Origin: Buchnera aphidicola (Meitanaphis elongallis)
GTDB lineage: Bacteria; Pseudomonadota; Gammaproteobacteria; Enterobacterales; Enterobacteriaceae
Reading direction: 5' to 3'
NCBI GenBank assembly: GCA_039830015.1
Contig: CP140033.1
Span: forward strand, 124,001 to 188,000
DNA length: 64,000 nucleotides
In this document: one piece after another, positions 8,309 to 18,219 of the stretch
How positions within the stretch are numbered: the stretch's first letter is position 1
Layout: each line of letters starts with the position of its first letter
Notes under the pieces: model-generated
Database searches by the model: none
Told to the model about the DNA's origin: nothing
Seen by the model: only the letters and a program-made list of their open reading frames with translations
Position numbers and translations under genes: made by a program

Positions 8309-9292
8309 GTGTTTAATTTTTTAACTTCGATAGAATTAGTGAGATCAGAAATAGAAAAAGTAGAAACATTACAGGAATTAAGTGTTTTGAAGTTAAGATA
8401 TTTAGGAAAAAAGGGTTATATTGCTTTTGAAATGTTTAAATTACGCAATGTATCTTTAGAAAAGAAAAAGAAAATTGGTATTATTCTTAATAAGTTTAAA
8501 GATGATTTGAAAATAGAATTTGATAAACATAAAAAGAAATTGGAAATTTTGTCTAACAATATGTTGTCACAGACAGATTTTATTGATGTATCGTTAGATG
8601 GACGTCGTAATAATATTGGTTCTTTACATCCAATACATCATATGATCGGAGATATAGAAAATTTTTTTTTAAAATTAGGATTTAAAATTGTCAGAGGGCA
8701 AGAAATAGATGATGATTATCATAATTTTGATGCATTAAATATCTCAAAAAATCATCCAACTAGAACTGATCATGATACTTTTTGGTTCGATTCTAATCGT
8801 TTATTGCGGACTCAAACTTCTAATATGCAAATTAGATCTATGAAAGAAATGGCACTACCAATAAAAATTGTTGTACCAGGAAAAGTATATAGAAAAGATT
8901 ATGATAATACTCATACTCCTATGTTTCATCAAGTTGAGGGATTGGTCATTAATAAAAATGTAAATTTTTCTAATCTGAAATGGATCATTGAATCATTTTT
9001 AAATTATTTTTTTTATAAACATGTTAATATTCGATTTCGACCTTCCTATTTTCCTTTTACGTTTTTATCAACTGAGGTAGATATTTTAGGAGATAATAAT
9101 AAATGGTTGGAAATATTAGGTTGCGGTATGGTTCATCCTAATGTGTTAAAAAATGTTAATATTGATTCAGAAATGTATTCTGGTTTTGCTTTTGGTTTAG
9201 GAGTAGAGAGAATTGCTATGCTTCGTTATGGTATTACAGATATTCGTATTTTTTTTGAAAATGATTTAAAATTTCTTAAACAATTTAAATAA
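8309..9292 (+). CDS. pheS: Phenylalanyl-tRNA synthetase alpha subunit
   Basis: The catalytic subunit of the alpha2-beta2 enzyme that charges tRNA-Phe. The GTG start at 8309 gives 327 residues, identical to E. coli. The N-terminal coiled-coil arm (about 1-85) carries the tRNA-binding function; class II motifs follow (DDYHNFDALN, RTQTSNMQIRSM, HTPMFHQVEG, FRPSYFPFT, GCGMVHPNV, FAFGLGVERIAML). The active site looks intact, in contrast to the editing site in the beta subunit encoded 16 bases downstream. TAAGGAAG precedes the GTG. Confidence 0.97.
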   Translation: MFNFLTSIELVRSEIEKVETLQELSVLKLRYLGKKGYIAFEMFKLRNVSLEKKKKIGIILNKFKDDLKIEFDKHKKKLEILSNNMLSQTDFIDVSLDGRRNNIGSLHPIHHMIGDIENFFLKLGFKIVRGQEIDDDYHNFDALNISKNHPTRTDHDTFWFDSNRLLRTQTSNMQIRSMKEMALPIKIVVPGKVYRKDYDNTHTPMFHQVEGLVINKNVNFSNLKWIIESFLNYFFYKHVNIRFRPSYFPFTFLSTEVDILGDNNKWLEILGCGMVHPNVLKNVNIDSEMYSGFAFGLGVERIAMLRYGITDIRIFFENDLKFLKQFK

Positions 9293-9308
9293 GGTGAGTA
9301 TGTAAGTA

Positions 9309-11714
9309 ATGGAATTTAGTGAAAAATGGTTACGAGAATGGGTGAATCTTCCTGATATCAGTATATATTCATTATGTGATCAAATTACGAAATTAGGAAT
9401 AGAAGTAGAAAAGATTACTAACGTTTCCAGTATATGTACTGATTTAATTGTAGGAGAAATAATTGAATGTTCTGAACATGATAGTTTTATTAAACTACTA
9501 TTAGTAAAGGTTCACGTTGGTAATAATGAATATATTAATGTTATATCAAGAAATGTAAATTTTATTCTAGGTATGAAAGTAGTTGTAGCGACTAAAAATT
9601 CTAAATTGTTTAATTATGAATTTATTAATTTTATAAAATGGAAAGGAATAGAATATAATGGAATTATTTGTTTTTGTGAAGACATTGGAATAATGAATTT
9701 TGATAAGGACATTATTACACTACCAATGTATGCTACTGCAGGTTCTGATGTAAGTAAATATTTGTCTTTAGATGATAATATTATTAAAATTAGTAGTACT
9801 CCTAATCGATCAGATGCATTGAGCATATTAGGTATAGCGCGAGATCTTGCAGCATGGAATAATATGGTTTTACCATGTTTAAAAAGATATTCAAATTTAA
9901 TAGACAGTTCAAAAAAATTGGAGATATCGATTAATATTCCAGATATATGTTTTCGTTTTTTTGGAAGAATTATAAGCAATATTAATGCAAAAAAAAACAC
10001 TCCTTTTTGGATGTTAGAAAGACTTAGACGTTCTTCTATAGAGTCTTCTAACATTGTTGTTAATATCATTAATTATATATTAATAGAATTAGGACAACCG
10101 TTGTATATTATTGATTTAAATAGTATTTCTAGTAGGATTTTTATAAGACGATCTTGTAAAGGTGAAAGTTTTGTAGATCATAATAATGAAAGTGTTTTTA
10201 TTGATGATGATGTAATAGTTGTTTCGGATAAAAAAAAGATATTGGCATTAGGTGGACATGTTAATTCTTATGTTTCTCAAATAAATGAGAATTCAAAAGA
10301 TTTGTTTTTAGGGTGTGGATCTTATAATAATTTTGATATTTTTAATAGATCTTTTAAATATGGATGCAAAAATATTTTTACAGAACGTTATGACAGAGGA
10401 ATCGATTTCAGTATTCAATATGAAGTTATGGAATATGCTACTTATTTAATTTTAAAGTTATGTCATGGTGAGGTAAGTGATATTGTAACAAAAGTTAGAA
10501 ATAAAGGAATGTTTGATAAAAAAATTATTAAATTGTATCGAAAAAAATTGTATAATATTGTTGGATATGTGATTAGTGATAAATTAGTAGTGTTTAATTT
10601 GAAAAAACTAGGTTTCGAAATAATGGAAAATGATCAGTATTGGTCAATCATATCTCCTAGTTGGAGATTTGATATTAGTATTGAAGAAGATATTATTAGC
10701 GAATTATTACGTATTATAGGATATAATAATGTTGTTTCTGTTCCTATGCCAATGCGTTCTAACGTATTACATGATGATAGAGTATATACTTCACTAAACA
10801 GGGCTAAGCTTTTTTTGGTTGATAGAGGATATCATGAAGTAATTACTTATGGATTTGTTGATCCTGATTTTCAAAAGTTGTTATTTCCTAATGTTGTGCC
10901 TTTGCGTTTATCTAATCCTATTTCTAAGGAAATGTCATCTATGAGGGTATCTTTATGGATGGGTTTATTGTCGAGTGTTATTTATAATCAAAATAGACAA
11001 GAGAACCGTTTGCGTTTATTTGAAAGTGGATTATGTTTTGTACAGAATTCAACAGAAAATTTAGGGATAAAACAGGTTCTATGTTTATCTGGAATACTAA
11101 GTGGATATAATAATGAACTTCATTGGGATGTATTAGATAGAGAAGTTGATTTCTATGATTTAAAAGGTGATGTAGAATCTATTATGGATTTATTGGGAAA
11201 ATTACATTTAGTAACATTTAAAAAAATTAATGCATCAGGATTGCATTTAGGTCAAAGTGTTTCTATTTGTTACAAAAATAAAATGGTTGGTACTATAGGC
11301 ACTATAAACCCTAGTTTAGAAAAAATATTAAATTTGAAATATAAAACGGTTATTTTTGAGTTGATATGGAGCGATATAGCTTCTTCGTTTACTTATTCAA
11401 AAGTTCGAGATATTTCTGTATATCCTAGGAGTACAAGAGATATTTCTATAATTGTAAAAGAAGCTATTTCTGCAGGAGATATTATTATTGAATGTAAAAA
11501 ATTTTCTTTTGGAAAAGTTATTGCAGTACATTTGTTTGATATCTTTCGTGGAAATACGATAGGTATTGGAAAAAAGAGTTTAGCATTACGTTTTACCTTT
11601 GAAAATAGAGAGAGGACTTTGACAGAACCAGAAATTTCAGAAATTCTAAAAAAATGTATTAAAATGTTGGAATTAAAGTTTGATGCAGTATTAAGACATA
11701 AGTTTGTACATTAA
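9309..11714 (+). CDS. pheT: Phenylalanyl-tRNA synthetase beta subunit with eroded editing site
   Basis: Partner of PheS. The 801 residues (E. coli 795) cover the whole domain order: N-terminal EMAP/OB fold (about 40-150), B3/B4 editing domain (about 210-400), B5, the inactive catalytic-like domain, and the C-terminal ferredoxin-like anticodon domain with RSTRDISIIVKE. The ends and synthetase-like core are well conserved. The OB fold has lost conserved stretches (E. coli HPNADKLRV is HDSFIKLLL here). The editing pocket is lost: the positions of E. coli R244, H265, G318, E334, T354 and A356 are Glu, Tyr, Asn, Gly, Asn and Phe. It likely still supports charging but not removal of mischarged Tyr. 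Confidence 0.95.
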   Translation: MEFSEKWLREWVNLPDISIYSLCDQITKLGIEVEKITNVSSICTDLIVGEIIECSEHDSFIKLLLVKVHVGNNEYINVISRNVNFILGMKVVVATKNSKLFNYEFINFIKWKGIEYNGIICFCEDIGIMNFDKDIITLPMYATAGSDVSKYLSLDDNIIKISSTPNRSDALSILGIARDLAAWNNMVLPCLKRYSNLIDSSKKLEISINIPDICFRFFGRIISNINAKKNTPFWMLERLRRSSIESSNIVVNIINYILIELGQPLYIIDLNSISSRIFIRRSCKGESFVDHNNESVFIDDDVIVVSDKKKILALGGHVNSYVSQINENSKDLFLGCGSYNNFDIFNRSFKYGCKNIFTERYDRGIDFSIQYEVMEYATYLILKLCHGEVSDIVTKVRNKGMFDKKIIKLYRKKLYNIVGYVISDKLVVFNLKKLGFEIMENDQYWSIISPSWRFDISIEEDIISELLRIIGYNNVVSVPMPMRSNVLHDDRVYTSLNRAKLFLVDRGYHEVITYGFVDPDFQKLLFPNVVPLRLSNPISKEMSSMRVSLWMGLLSSVIYNQNRQENRLRLFESGLCFVQNSTENLGIKQVLCLSGILSGYNNELHWDVLDREVDFYDLKGDVESIMDLLGKLHLVTFKKINASGLHLGQSVSICYKNKMVGTIGTINPSLEKILNLKYKTVIFELIWSDIASSFTYSKVRDISVYPRSTRDISIIVKEAISAGDIIIECKKFSFGKVIAVHLFDIFRGNTIGIGKKSLALRFTFENRERTLTEPEISEILKKCIKMLELKFDAVLRHKFVH

Positions 11715-12064
11715 GTTAGAAGTTTTTAATAGTTTAAAAATATTAATAGCTTTTAAATATTAATAGATTTATTATTAAAATTTTAATGTATTGAATAAAA
11801 TATTTTTAAAATTGATGTAAATAATTTTAGATATTTATGTAACTATTTTATAAAATTTTTATATAAATTAACATTTTAGTTTAGGTTTAGTTTTTATGAT
11901 TTCAGGTCAATTGTATTTTTTATAGTTATAATAGTTTTATTCAAATTTTACGTATAATTAATAGTTATTTTTTATAAATATGTACGTATTTTATTAGAAT
12001 TGATGTGTTATGTTTAGTTTAAAGATGTTTTTATTACTAGAATCGTAATATGGAGTAAGATCTC
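11715..12064. other. Non-coding gap pheT-yajC
   Basis: About 350 bases with no open frame. In E. coli pheT is followed by ihfA; I see no recognisable IHF-alpha remnant. An imperfect tandem repeat of about 16 bases (TTTAAAAATATTAATAG then TTTTAAATATTAATAG) lies at 11733-11766. A good ribosome binding site for yajC (GGAGTAAG) is at 12052-12059. Confidence 0.5.
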
Positions 12065-12397
12065 GTGAACTTTTTAATATCTGAAGTATTTGCTGCGAGT
12101 AGTAGTATTCAGCAAAATAGTATATATTCGTTATTATTTATGGTCTTATTTTTTTTGTCAGCTTTTTATTTTGTGATCTTTCGTCCTCAAAAGAAAAGAG
12201 CTAATGAACATAAGGCGTTAATTAGATCTTTATCTAAAGGTGATGAAGTACTGACTACTAGTGGTTTTGTAGGCAAAGTAAAGAGAATTACTAAAATAGG
12301 ATATGTTTTATTGGAGTTGAACAACAATATTGAAGTATTGATAAAGAACGATTATATTTCACTAATTTTACCGAAGAATACTCTGAAAAATATTTAG
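12065..12397 (+). CDS. yajC: Sec translocase accessory protein YajC
   Basis: A 110-residue single-span inner-membrane protein, the same length as E. coli YajC, which associates with SecDF. The GTG start follows GGAGTAAG. One hydrophobic span runs from about residue 22 to 40 and ends in the family signature FRPQKKRANEHK; the cytoplasmic domain has the conserved SKGDEVLTTSGFVGKV. It is the first gene of yajC-secD-secF. The upstream E. coli genes queA and tgt are absent from this site. Confidence 0.95.
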   Translation: MNFLISEVFAASSSIQQNSIYSLLFMVLFFLSAFYFVIFRPQKKRANEHKALIRSLSKGDEVLTTSGFVGKVKRITKIGYVLLELNNNIEVLIKNDYISLILPKNTLKNI

Positions 12398-12434
12398 TGT
12401 TGTTAAAATTATGTATAAAAGGAATTTTTAATAT

Positions 12435-14288
12435 ATGTTCACTCGTCTTATGTTATTTAAATTATTTACAATGGTAATTATATTATTGTTAGGATTAATT
12501 TATGCGTATCCTAGTTTATGTAATAATACTTTGTCGATAGAGATACATTATAAAGAAGATGACGATAACATGTTTAAAAAATATGAGTTAAATTTGTTTA
12601 ATATTTTAAAAGATAAAAAGATTAATTATGTTGCTTTACGGATTAAAAAAAGAAGTATATTTTTATATTTTGACCGGATAGATAAGCAATTAAAAACATT
12701 TGAAGAATTAAAAAAAATATTATTAGATAAAAAGAATACAATTTCTCTCTCTCTTAATACAGATTATCCTAAATTATTTAAGATCTTTGGTGCTAAACCT
12801 ATGCGTTTAGGGTTAGATTTGCAAGGTGGAACTCATTTTTTGTTAAAAGTAGATACTAGCTATATATTAAACAAGTATCAATCTAATATAGTGAAGTATT
12901 TTGAGCAGTATATGTCTAAAAATAATTATGTAGATATAAATATTAAAAAAATAAAAAATTATGGTATACAACTTGATTCTAAAAATATTTTTATATTAGA
13001 CAAAATACAACATGAAACTGTTTTACCGCGTTCTCATTTAATTTTTTTTCGCGATTCCAAAAACGTATTGCGTGTCAATTATAGTAATGAATATAAAAAA
13101 TCTATAATTCAATTAGCCATTGAAAAGAACATATATATATTAAAGAATCGTATATACCAATTAGGTATTGCAGAACCTGTGATTCAGCAACAAAATTCTA
13201 ATTGTATTATTGTAGAATTGCCTGGGTTTAAAGATAGTGCTCAAGTAAAAGAGATTCTTAGTACTAATGCAACAATAGAATTTCATTTAGTTGATACTCG
13301 ACAAGATGTTGGTTCTATTAAAAATAATAATGTCCCACGTGGTTTTAAATTATATCGGATTAATAGGTTTAATTCAATATTATTGTATAACAATGCGTTT
13401 ATTACAGGAGAACATATCATAGATTCTAATTATGTAATGAATGATTTTAATCGAGTTGAAGTTAATGTTAAATTAGATCGTTTTGGTGGTAATATTATGT
13501 CTAATTTTACTAGACAAAATATAGGAGAATATATAGCTATATTATTCGTAGAATATGTCAAGGATAAAATGACATTTGATAGTAAAAATATATTGTTAAA
13601 AAAGAAAGAAAGTATTATTAATATAGCTAGAATTAATTCAATTTTAGATAATTCATTTTCTATTGTCGGAATACACGATATCTCTGAAGCAAAAAAATTG
13701 TCTATTTTGCTCAAAACAGGATCTTTTATAGCTCCTGTAATGATTGTAGAAGAAAACATTATTGGCCCTTCTATTGGAAAAGAAAACGTAAAAAGTGGGA
13801 TATTAAGTTGTATAGTAAGTATTGTTTTGTGTATATTAATAATGATATTACGTTATAAAAAGTCTGGAGTGATTATTTCTATTGCGTTGATTGCTAATTT
13901 ATTGTTGATCATTGCAATAATGTCTATACTACCAGGAATAGTATTAACTATGCCAGGAATAGCTAGTATATTACTAACATTAGCGTGTTCTATTGATGCT
14001 AACGTATTAATTAATGAACGTATAAGAGAGGAAATAAATAATCATTTATGTATACGTGAGGCAGTTCGTAAAGGTTATCTTCAAGCGTATTTTAGTATAC
14101 TTGATGCGAATGTAGCTATGTTAATTATATCTATAGTTTTGTATATTTTTGGTACGGATATCATAAGAAATTTTGCTATAACTACTATAGTAGGGATTTT
14201 TACTTCGCTTTTTAGTTCTTTATTTATTACTCGTACTATAATTCAAACGTTTTATCCTAAAAATAAAATTAATAATTTTTCTGTATAG
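12435..14288 (+). CDS. secD: Protein translocase subunit SecD
   Basis: Uses the proton motive force to help pull exported proteins through SecYEG on the periplasmic side. The 617 residues fit E. coli SecD (615). An N-terminal membrane span is followed by a large periplasmic domain that begins with MRLGLDLQGGTHFLLKV, and five C-terminal spans from about residue 450 carry the RND-type motif SIDANVLINERIREE. The periplasmic part is Lys/Asn/Ile-rich but keeps VELPGFKDSAQVKEIL and GGNIMSNFT. AAAGGAA lies before the ATG; secF follows after 10 bases. Confidence 0.97.
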   Translation: MFTRLMLFKLFTMVIILLLGLIYAYPSLCNNTLSIEIHYKEDDDNMFKKYELNLFNILKDKKINYVALRIKKRSIFLYFDRIDKQLKTFEELKKILLDKKNTISLSLNTDYPKLFKIFGAKPMRLGLDLQGGTHFLLKVDTSYILNKYQSNIVKYFEQYMSKNNYVDINIKKIKNYGIQLDSKNIFILDKIQHETVLPRSHLIFFRDSKNVLRVNYSNEYKKSIIQLAIEKNIYILKNRIYQLGIAEPVIQQQNSNCIIVELPGFKDSAQVKEILSTNATIEFHLVDTRQDVGSIKNNNVPRGFKLYRINRFNSILLYNNAFITGEHIIDSNYVMNDFNRVEVNVKLDRFGGNIMSNFTRQNIGEYIAILFVEYVKDKMTFDSKNILLKKKESIINIARINSILDNSFSIVGIHDISEAKKLSILLKTGSFIAPVMIVEENIIGPSIGKENVKSGILSCIVSIVLCILIMILRYKKSGVIISIALIANLLLIIAIMSILPGIVLTMPGIASILLTLACSIDANVLINERIREEINNHLCIREAVRKGYLQAYFSILDANVAMLIISIVLYIFGTDIIRNFAITTIVGIFTSLFSSLFITRTIIQTFYPKNKINNFSV

Positions 14289-14298
14289 GGATGAATTT

Positions 14299-15231
14299 GT
14301 GTCTTATGTATATAATATAAATGTATTGAATGAAAAAAAAACGATTTACGACTTTATGAGTTTTAATAATGTTTCTTTTTGTATATCAATGATATGTGTA
14401 TTACTTTCAATAATTAGTATTTCGATGTTAGGATTCAATTGGAATATTGATTTTACTGGTGGTTTTCTAGTTAAAGTACATTGCAATATGATGATAGAAG
14501 TTGACAAAATAATTAATGCTTTTAAAGGTATGGGAATAAGGAACGTTCAAGTAAATTATTTTGGAGGAATTAATGACGTTATTGTGCGTGTTCCTGATTT
14601 ATTTACTTTATCTATTTTAGATTTTTCTCATAAAGTTATTTTAGCTTTTCATAAGTGCTTGATGTTTAAATCTGAAATCACTTCTATTGAATATGTCGGT
14701 CCTAGTGCAGATAATGATTTGTTAAACATGTTTTTTTGTTCCTTATTTTTAGCTTTGTTGTTTATTTCTATTTATATTATTTTTAGATTTTCATGGAATT
14801 TGTCTATTGGAATTATACTTTCATTGTTTCATGATTTATTGTTGACCTTGGGTTGTATTTCTGTTTTTAGGATAGAAGTTAGTCCTATTATTATAGTTTC
14901 TTTATTATCTATTGTAGGATATTCTTTAAATGATAGTATTGTAGTATCAGATCGTATTCGTGAAAATACTGTTAAATTTAAAGATTTATTATTTGTTGAT
15001 ATTTTAAATTTTTCTTTAACTCAAGTATATAGTAGAACATTAATGACTTCAGCTACTACATTTTCAGTAGCAGCAATATTGTATTATTTTGGAAATGAAA
15101 TTATTAAAAATTTTTCTTTGACTATGATGATTGGTATATTTGTTGGAACATTGTCTTCTATTTATATTTCTTCATCATTTTCACTTCAATTTTTCGAAAT
15201 GATAAATGGAAAACAAAATCGTAATACTTAA
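14299..15231 (+). CDS. secF: Protein translocase subunit SecF
   Basis: Forms the SecDF complex with the product of the preceding gene. 310 residues, slightly shorter than E. coli (323), mainly at the ends. It starts at GTG 14299 behind AGGGATGA. The first span is followed by the family motif NIDFTGG, then a periplasmic domain and five spans with SLNDSIVVSDRIREN, the SecF counterpart of the SecD channel motif. The stop codon lies only 2 bases from the end of the convergent glyS, so the two transcripts probably overlap at their 3' ends. Confidence 0.96.
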   Translation: MSYVYNINVLNEKKTIYDFMSFNNVSFCISMICVLLSIISISMLGFNWNIDFTGGFLVKVHCNMMIEVDKIINAFKGMGIRNVQVNYFGGINDVIVRVPDLFTLSILDFSHKVILAFHKCLMFKSEITSIEYVGPSADNDLLNMFFCSLFLALLFISIYIIFRFSWNLSIGIILSLFHDLLLTLGCISVFRIEVSPIIIVSLLSIVGYSLNDSIVVSDRIRENTVKFKDLLFVDILNFSLTQVYSRTLMTSATTFSVAAILYYFGNEIIKNFSLTMMIGIFVGTLSSIYISSSFSLQFFEMINGKQNRNT

Positions 15232-15233
15232 AT

Positions 15234-17306
15234 TTAACATAAATACGAAAAATCAGTAATTTTTAGAAATAAATTTTGTATATTTTTTAATATAGTTAAT
15301 CTATTAATTTTAATAGATATATTTTTATCTTTTATTTTAATTTTTTTAAAAAAATTGTAAACTGGTTCATTTAAATTATATAGTTCGAATAGTATAGATT
15401 TATAGTCTCTTTTTAAATAAAAATTTTGTATTTTTTTCTCTATATATTTTAGTAATGAAACTGTATTTTGCTCTTCTATTTCTGTTAGAAATGCATCATT
15501 TATTCTATCGTATAATATTTCTTTAGATGATGTTAGTATATTGGATATACGTTTATAAAGTATAATTAGTGATTTAAAAATGTTGGAATTGTACATGTTA
15601 GTAATAGTTTGTATACGGAGATCTAAATCAATTAAGTTTGTAATATCGCATGCTAGTACAGATTTTATTATAGAAGAGTTATATTTTTGTTTCACATATA
15701 TGAAATAAAGTTTTTCCAAAATGAACTTTTTTAATGTTTGTATTATATTATTACGTTCGTTTATAAAGTTATACGTATTTAGTGATTTTTTTAGTAGTTT
15801 TAATAAATCAATTGATATTTTTTTTGTTAAAATAATTCGAATTATTCCAATAGCTAATCTTCTTAAAGAAAATGGATCTTTATCTCCAGAAGTAGAATTT
15901 TTTTTAATGATAAATAATCCTACTAACGTATCTACTTTGTCTACTAATGATAAAGAATAAGCGATAGAATTTGATGGAATAATATCTTTAGAAAATTTGG
16001 GAGAATAGTGTTTTTTTATAGCTTTTGCTACGTTTTTTGGTTCTCCATCATATAAAGCATAGTACATGCCTATTGTTCCTTGCATTTCAGGAAATTCAAA
16101 TACCATATCAGTTATTAAATCACATTTACATAAATGTGTCGCTCGGAGACAGTCATTTAGATTAGCCTTAGTAAATTGTGTTATCCAAGAAATTAATTTT
16201 TTCATTCTATTTACTTTTTCATAAAGGGATCCTAAAGAGTTCTGAAAAATAACTTTTTTTAATAATGGTTGATATTCATTTAATGATATCTTTCGATCTT
16301 TTTTGAAAAAAAATTGGGCATCAAAAAATCTAGAATTTAATATTTTTTTGTTTCCAACGATAATATTTTTGGGACATGTTGATTCAATGTTGGAGATGAC
16401 AATAAAATTGTTTGTAAGTTTTTTACTGTTTAAATCGTATACAGCAAAATGTTTTTGTTGGTTTTCTATAATATATATTAATATTTCATGTGGTAGGTTA
16501 AGAAATTTTTCGTCAAAATTTGATAAAAGCATAACAGGCCATTCTACTAATGAAGTTATTTCTTCTAATAATGAATCTTTTATGTTTAGGTATCCTCCAA
16601 TAGAATCAACGATTTTTTGAGATTCTTTTATAATTTTATTTTTTCGAACAGTGTAATCAGCAATAACTTTTCCATGTTGCAATAATATTTTTGGATATGT
16701 ATTTGCATGAGGAATGTTAATTATATTTTTTTTCATAAATATATGTCCAAAAAGTAATCTATTAGTCTGTAATCCTAATATTTTTTTTTGTATTAAATTT
16801 TTGTCTAATAACATTATTATATTTCGAATTGGTCTAGAAAATTGCGCATTGTTTGTATTCCATTTCATAGAATTAGGAATAGAAATGTTTTTAATAGAAG
16901 AAATAGATGTTTCTGCTAGTATTTGTTCAATGGTCTGACTTTCAATGAAGTGTTCGTAACATAACCATTCTCTTGTTTTCTCTTGTATACGAAATGTTTG
17001 ATTTATTTCAATTTTTAGTTTTTTCATCCAGCATTGGGTAGCTTGAGTTAAATTTCCTAAATGATCAAATGCTTTTGGAATAGAAGGTCCTTTGTATCTT
17101 TTTTTATGTTTTTTTATTGTTATGTGTACTTTCTCTATTTTTATAGCTATTCGTCTTGGTGTAGCAAACCATAATATTTCATCATATTTTACACGATGTT
17201 TGACTAATTCGGCTATTACGTTATTTTTCCAAGACTCAGCTATAGTTCGTAGTGACTTCGCAGGTAGTTCTTCAGTTCCAATTTCTATCAAAAATGTTTT
17301 ATTCAT
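15234..17306 (-). CDS. glyS: Glycyl-tRNA synthetase beta subunit
   Basis: The tRNA-binding subunit of the bacterial alpha2-beta2 GlyRS. 690 residues against 689 in E. coli. It begins MNKTFLIEIGTEELPAKSLR, the family N-terminus, and includes SLVEWPVMLLSNFDEKFL and GDKDPFSLRRLAIGIIRI near residue 490. The C-terminal anticodon-binding part is complete but strongly biased to Lys, Ile and Asn. A run of nine A (T at 16781-16789 on the plus strand) is kept in frame. It is the second gene of glyQ-glyS, 43 bases after glyQ. Confidence 0.97.
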   Translation of the reverse strand: MNKTFLIEIGTEELPAKSLRTIAESWKNNVIAELVKHRVKYDEILWFATPRRIAIKIEKVHITIKKHKKRYKGPSIPKAFDHLGNLTQATQCWMKKLKIEINQTFRIQEKTREWLCYEHFIESQTIEQILAETSISSIKNISIPNSMKWNTNNAQFSRPIRNIIMLLDKNLIQKKILGLQTNRLLFGHIFMKKNIINIPHANTYPKILLQHGKVIADYTVRKNKIIKESQKIVDSIGGYLNIKDSLLEEITSLVEWPVMLLSNFDEKFLNLPHEILIYIIENQQKHFAVYDLNSKKLTNNFIVISNIESTCPKNIIVGNKKILNSRFFDAQFFFKKDRKISLNEYQPLLKKVIFQNSLGSLYEKVNRMKKLISWITQFTKANLNDCLRATHLCKCDLITDMVFEFPEMQGTIGMYYALYDGEPKNVAKAIKKHYSPKFSKDIIPSNSIAYSLSLVDKVDTLVGLFIIKKNSTSGDKDPFSLRRLAIGIIRIILTKKISIDLLKLLKKSLNTYNFINERNNIIQTLKKFILEKLYFIYVKQKYNSSIIKSVLACDITNLIDLDLRIQTITNMYNSNIFKSLIILYKRISNILTSSKEILYDRINDAFLTEIEEQNTVSLLKYIEKKIQNFYLKRDYKSILFELYNLNEPVYNFFKKIKIKDKNISIKINRLTILKNIQNLFLKITDFSYLC

Positions 17307-17349
17307 ATGTAGTTATAGCCTTGTTTAAATTTTTATATGGAAAGAAAGT

Positions 17350-18219
17350 TTATTTTTTTAGATTATAATATTTTTGAGCGATTCTCTTTATAATAGTACG
17401 AATATATAAAATATGTTGTTGACGTTCGGTAATAGACAACGTTCTTTTTGCATCTAACAAGTTAAAGTAATGTATTCCGTATAATACATGTTCGTATGCT
17501 GGTAGTAGTAAGGGAATGTTTAATGTTATTATTTTTTTTGCTTCTCTTATATGTGTTTGGAATAAATTAAAACAAACATCAACATTAGAATATTCAAAAT
17601 TATAAATAGAATGTTCTAGTTCATTTTTTAGAAATAAATCTCCATAAGTAACATTTTTGTTATCATTACTCCACACAATATCATATACATTATTTTTTTT
17701 TTGTATATGAAGTGCTATTCGTTCTAAGCCGTATGTTATTTCAGTAGAGATTGGATCACAGTTAATTCCTCCCATTTGTTGAAAATAAGTAAATTGTGTG
17801 ATTTCCATACCGTTGATCCATACTTCCCAACCTTGCCCGCATGCTCCTAATGTTGTATTTTCCCAGTTGTCTTCTATAAAGCGTATATCGTTAGCTTTTA
17901 AGTCTATATTTAAAGCTTGTAATGATTTTAAATATAAGCTTTGAATATTTTCTGGAGAAGGTTTAATAACTACTTGAAATTGATAATAGTGTTGTAATCT
18001 GTTAGGATTTTTTCCGTATCTTCCATCAGATGGTCTTCTTGATGCTTGAACATATGCAATGGAAGTTGGTTCAGGGCCTATTGCTCCAAAAAACGTTTGA
18101 TGATGAAAAGTTCCAGCTCCGATAGGAATGTCTAATGGTTGAATAACTATACAATTTTGATTGTACCAATAGTTTTTTAATTCTAAAATTATTTGAGTGA
18201 ATGTTGCTAAATGATTCAT
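17350..18219 (-). CDS. glyQ: Glycyl-tRNA synthetase alpha subunit
   Basis: Catalytic subunit of GlyRS. 289 residues against 303 in E. coli, the shortfall being at the C-terminal tail. Conserved stretches include NQNCIVIQPLDIPIGAGTFH, ASRRPSDGRYGKNPNRLQHY, FIEDNWENTTLGACGQGWEV and TYGLERIALHIQ. A run of ten A in the coding strand (T at 17693-17702) stays in frame. Transcribed away from nfo. Confidence 0.97.
   Translation of the reverse strand: MNHLATFTQIILELKNYWYNQNCIVIQPLDIPIGAGTFHHQTFFGAIGPEPTSIAYVQASRRPSDGRYGKNPNRLQHYYQFQVVIKPSPENIQSLYLKSLQALNIDLKANDIRFIEDNWENTTLGACGQGWEVWINGMEITQFTYFQQMGGINCDPISTEITYGLERIALHIQKKNNVYDIVWSNDNKNVTYGDLFLKNELEHSIYNFEYSNVDVCFNLFQTHIREAKKIITLNIPLLLPAYEHVLYGIHYFNLLDAKRTLSITERQQHILYIRTIIKRIAQKYYNLKK

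Noticed and set aside
9614..10069. 151-codon open frame on the minus strand inside pheT
   Set aside because: Antisense shadow of a well supported gene; no homology, no ribosome binding site.
11733..11766. Imperfect tandem repeat of about 16 bases after pheT
   Set aside because: Made only of A/T apart from one G and C; too simple to distinguish from slippage or chance.
15721..17328. Several plus-strand frames of 70-105 codons opposite glyS
   Set aside because: All lie within the glyS coding sequence and show no independent support.
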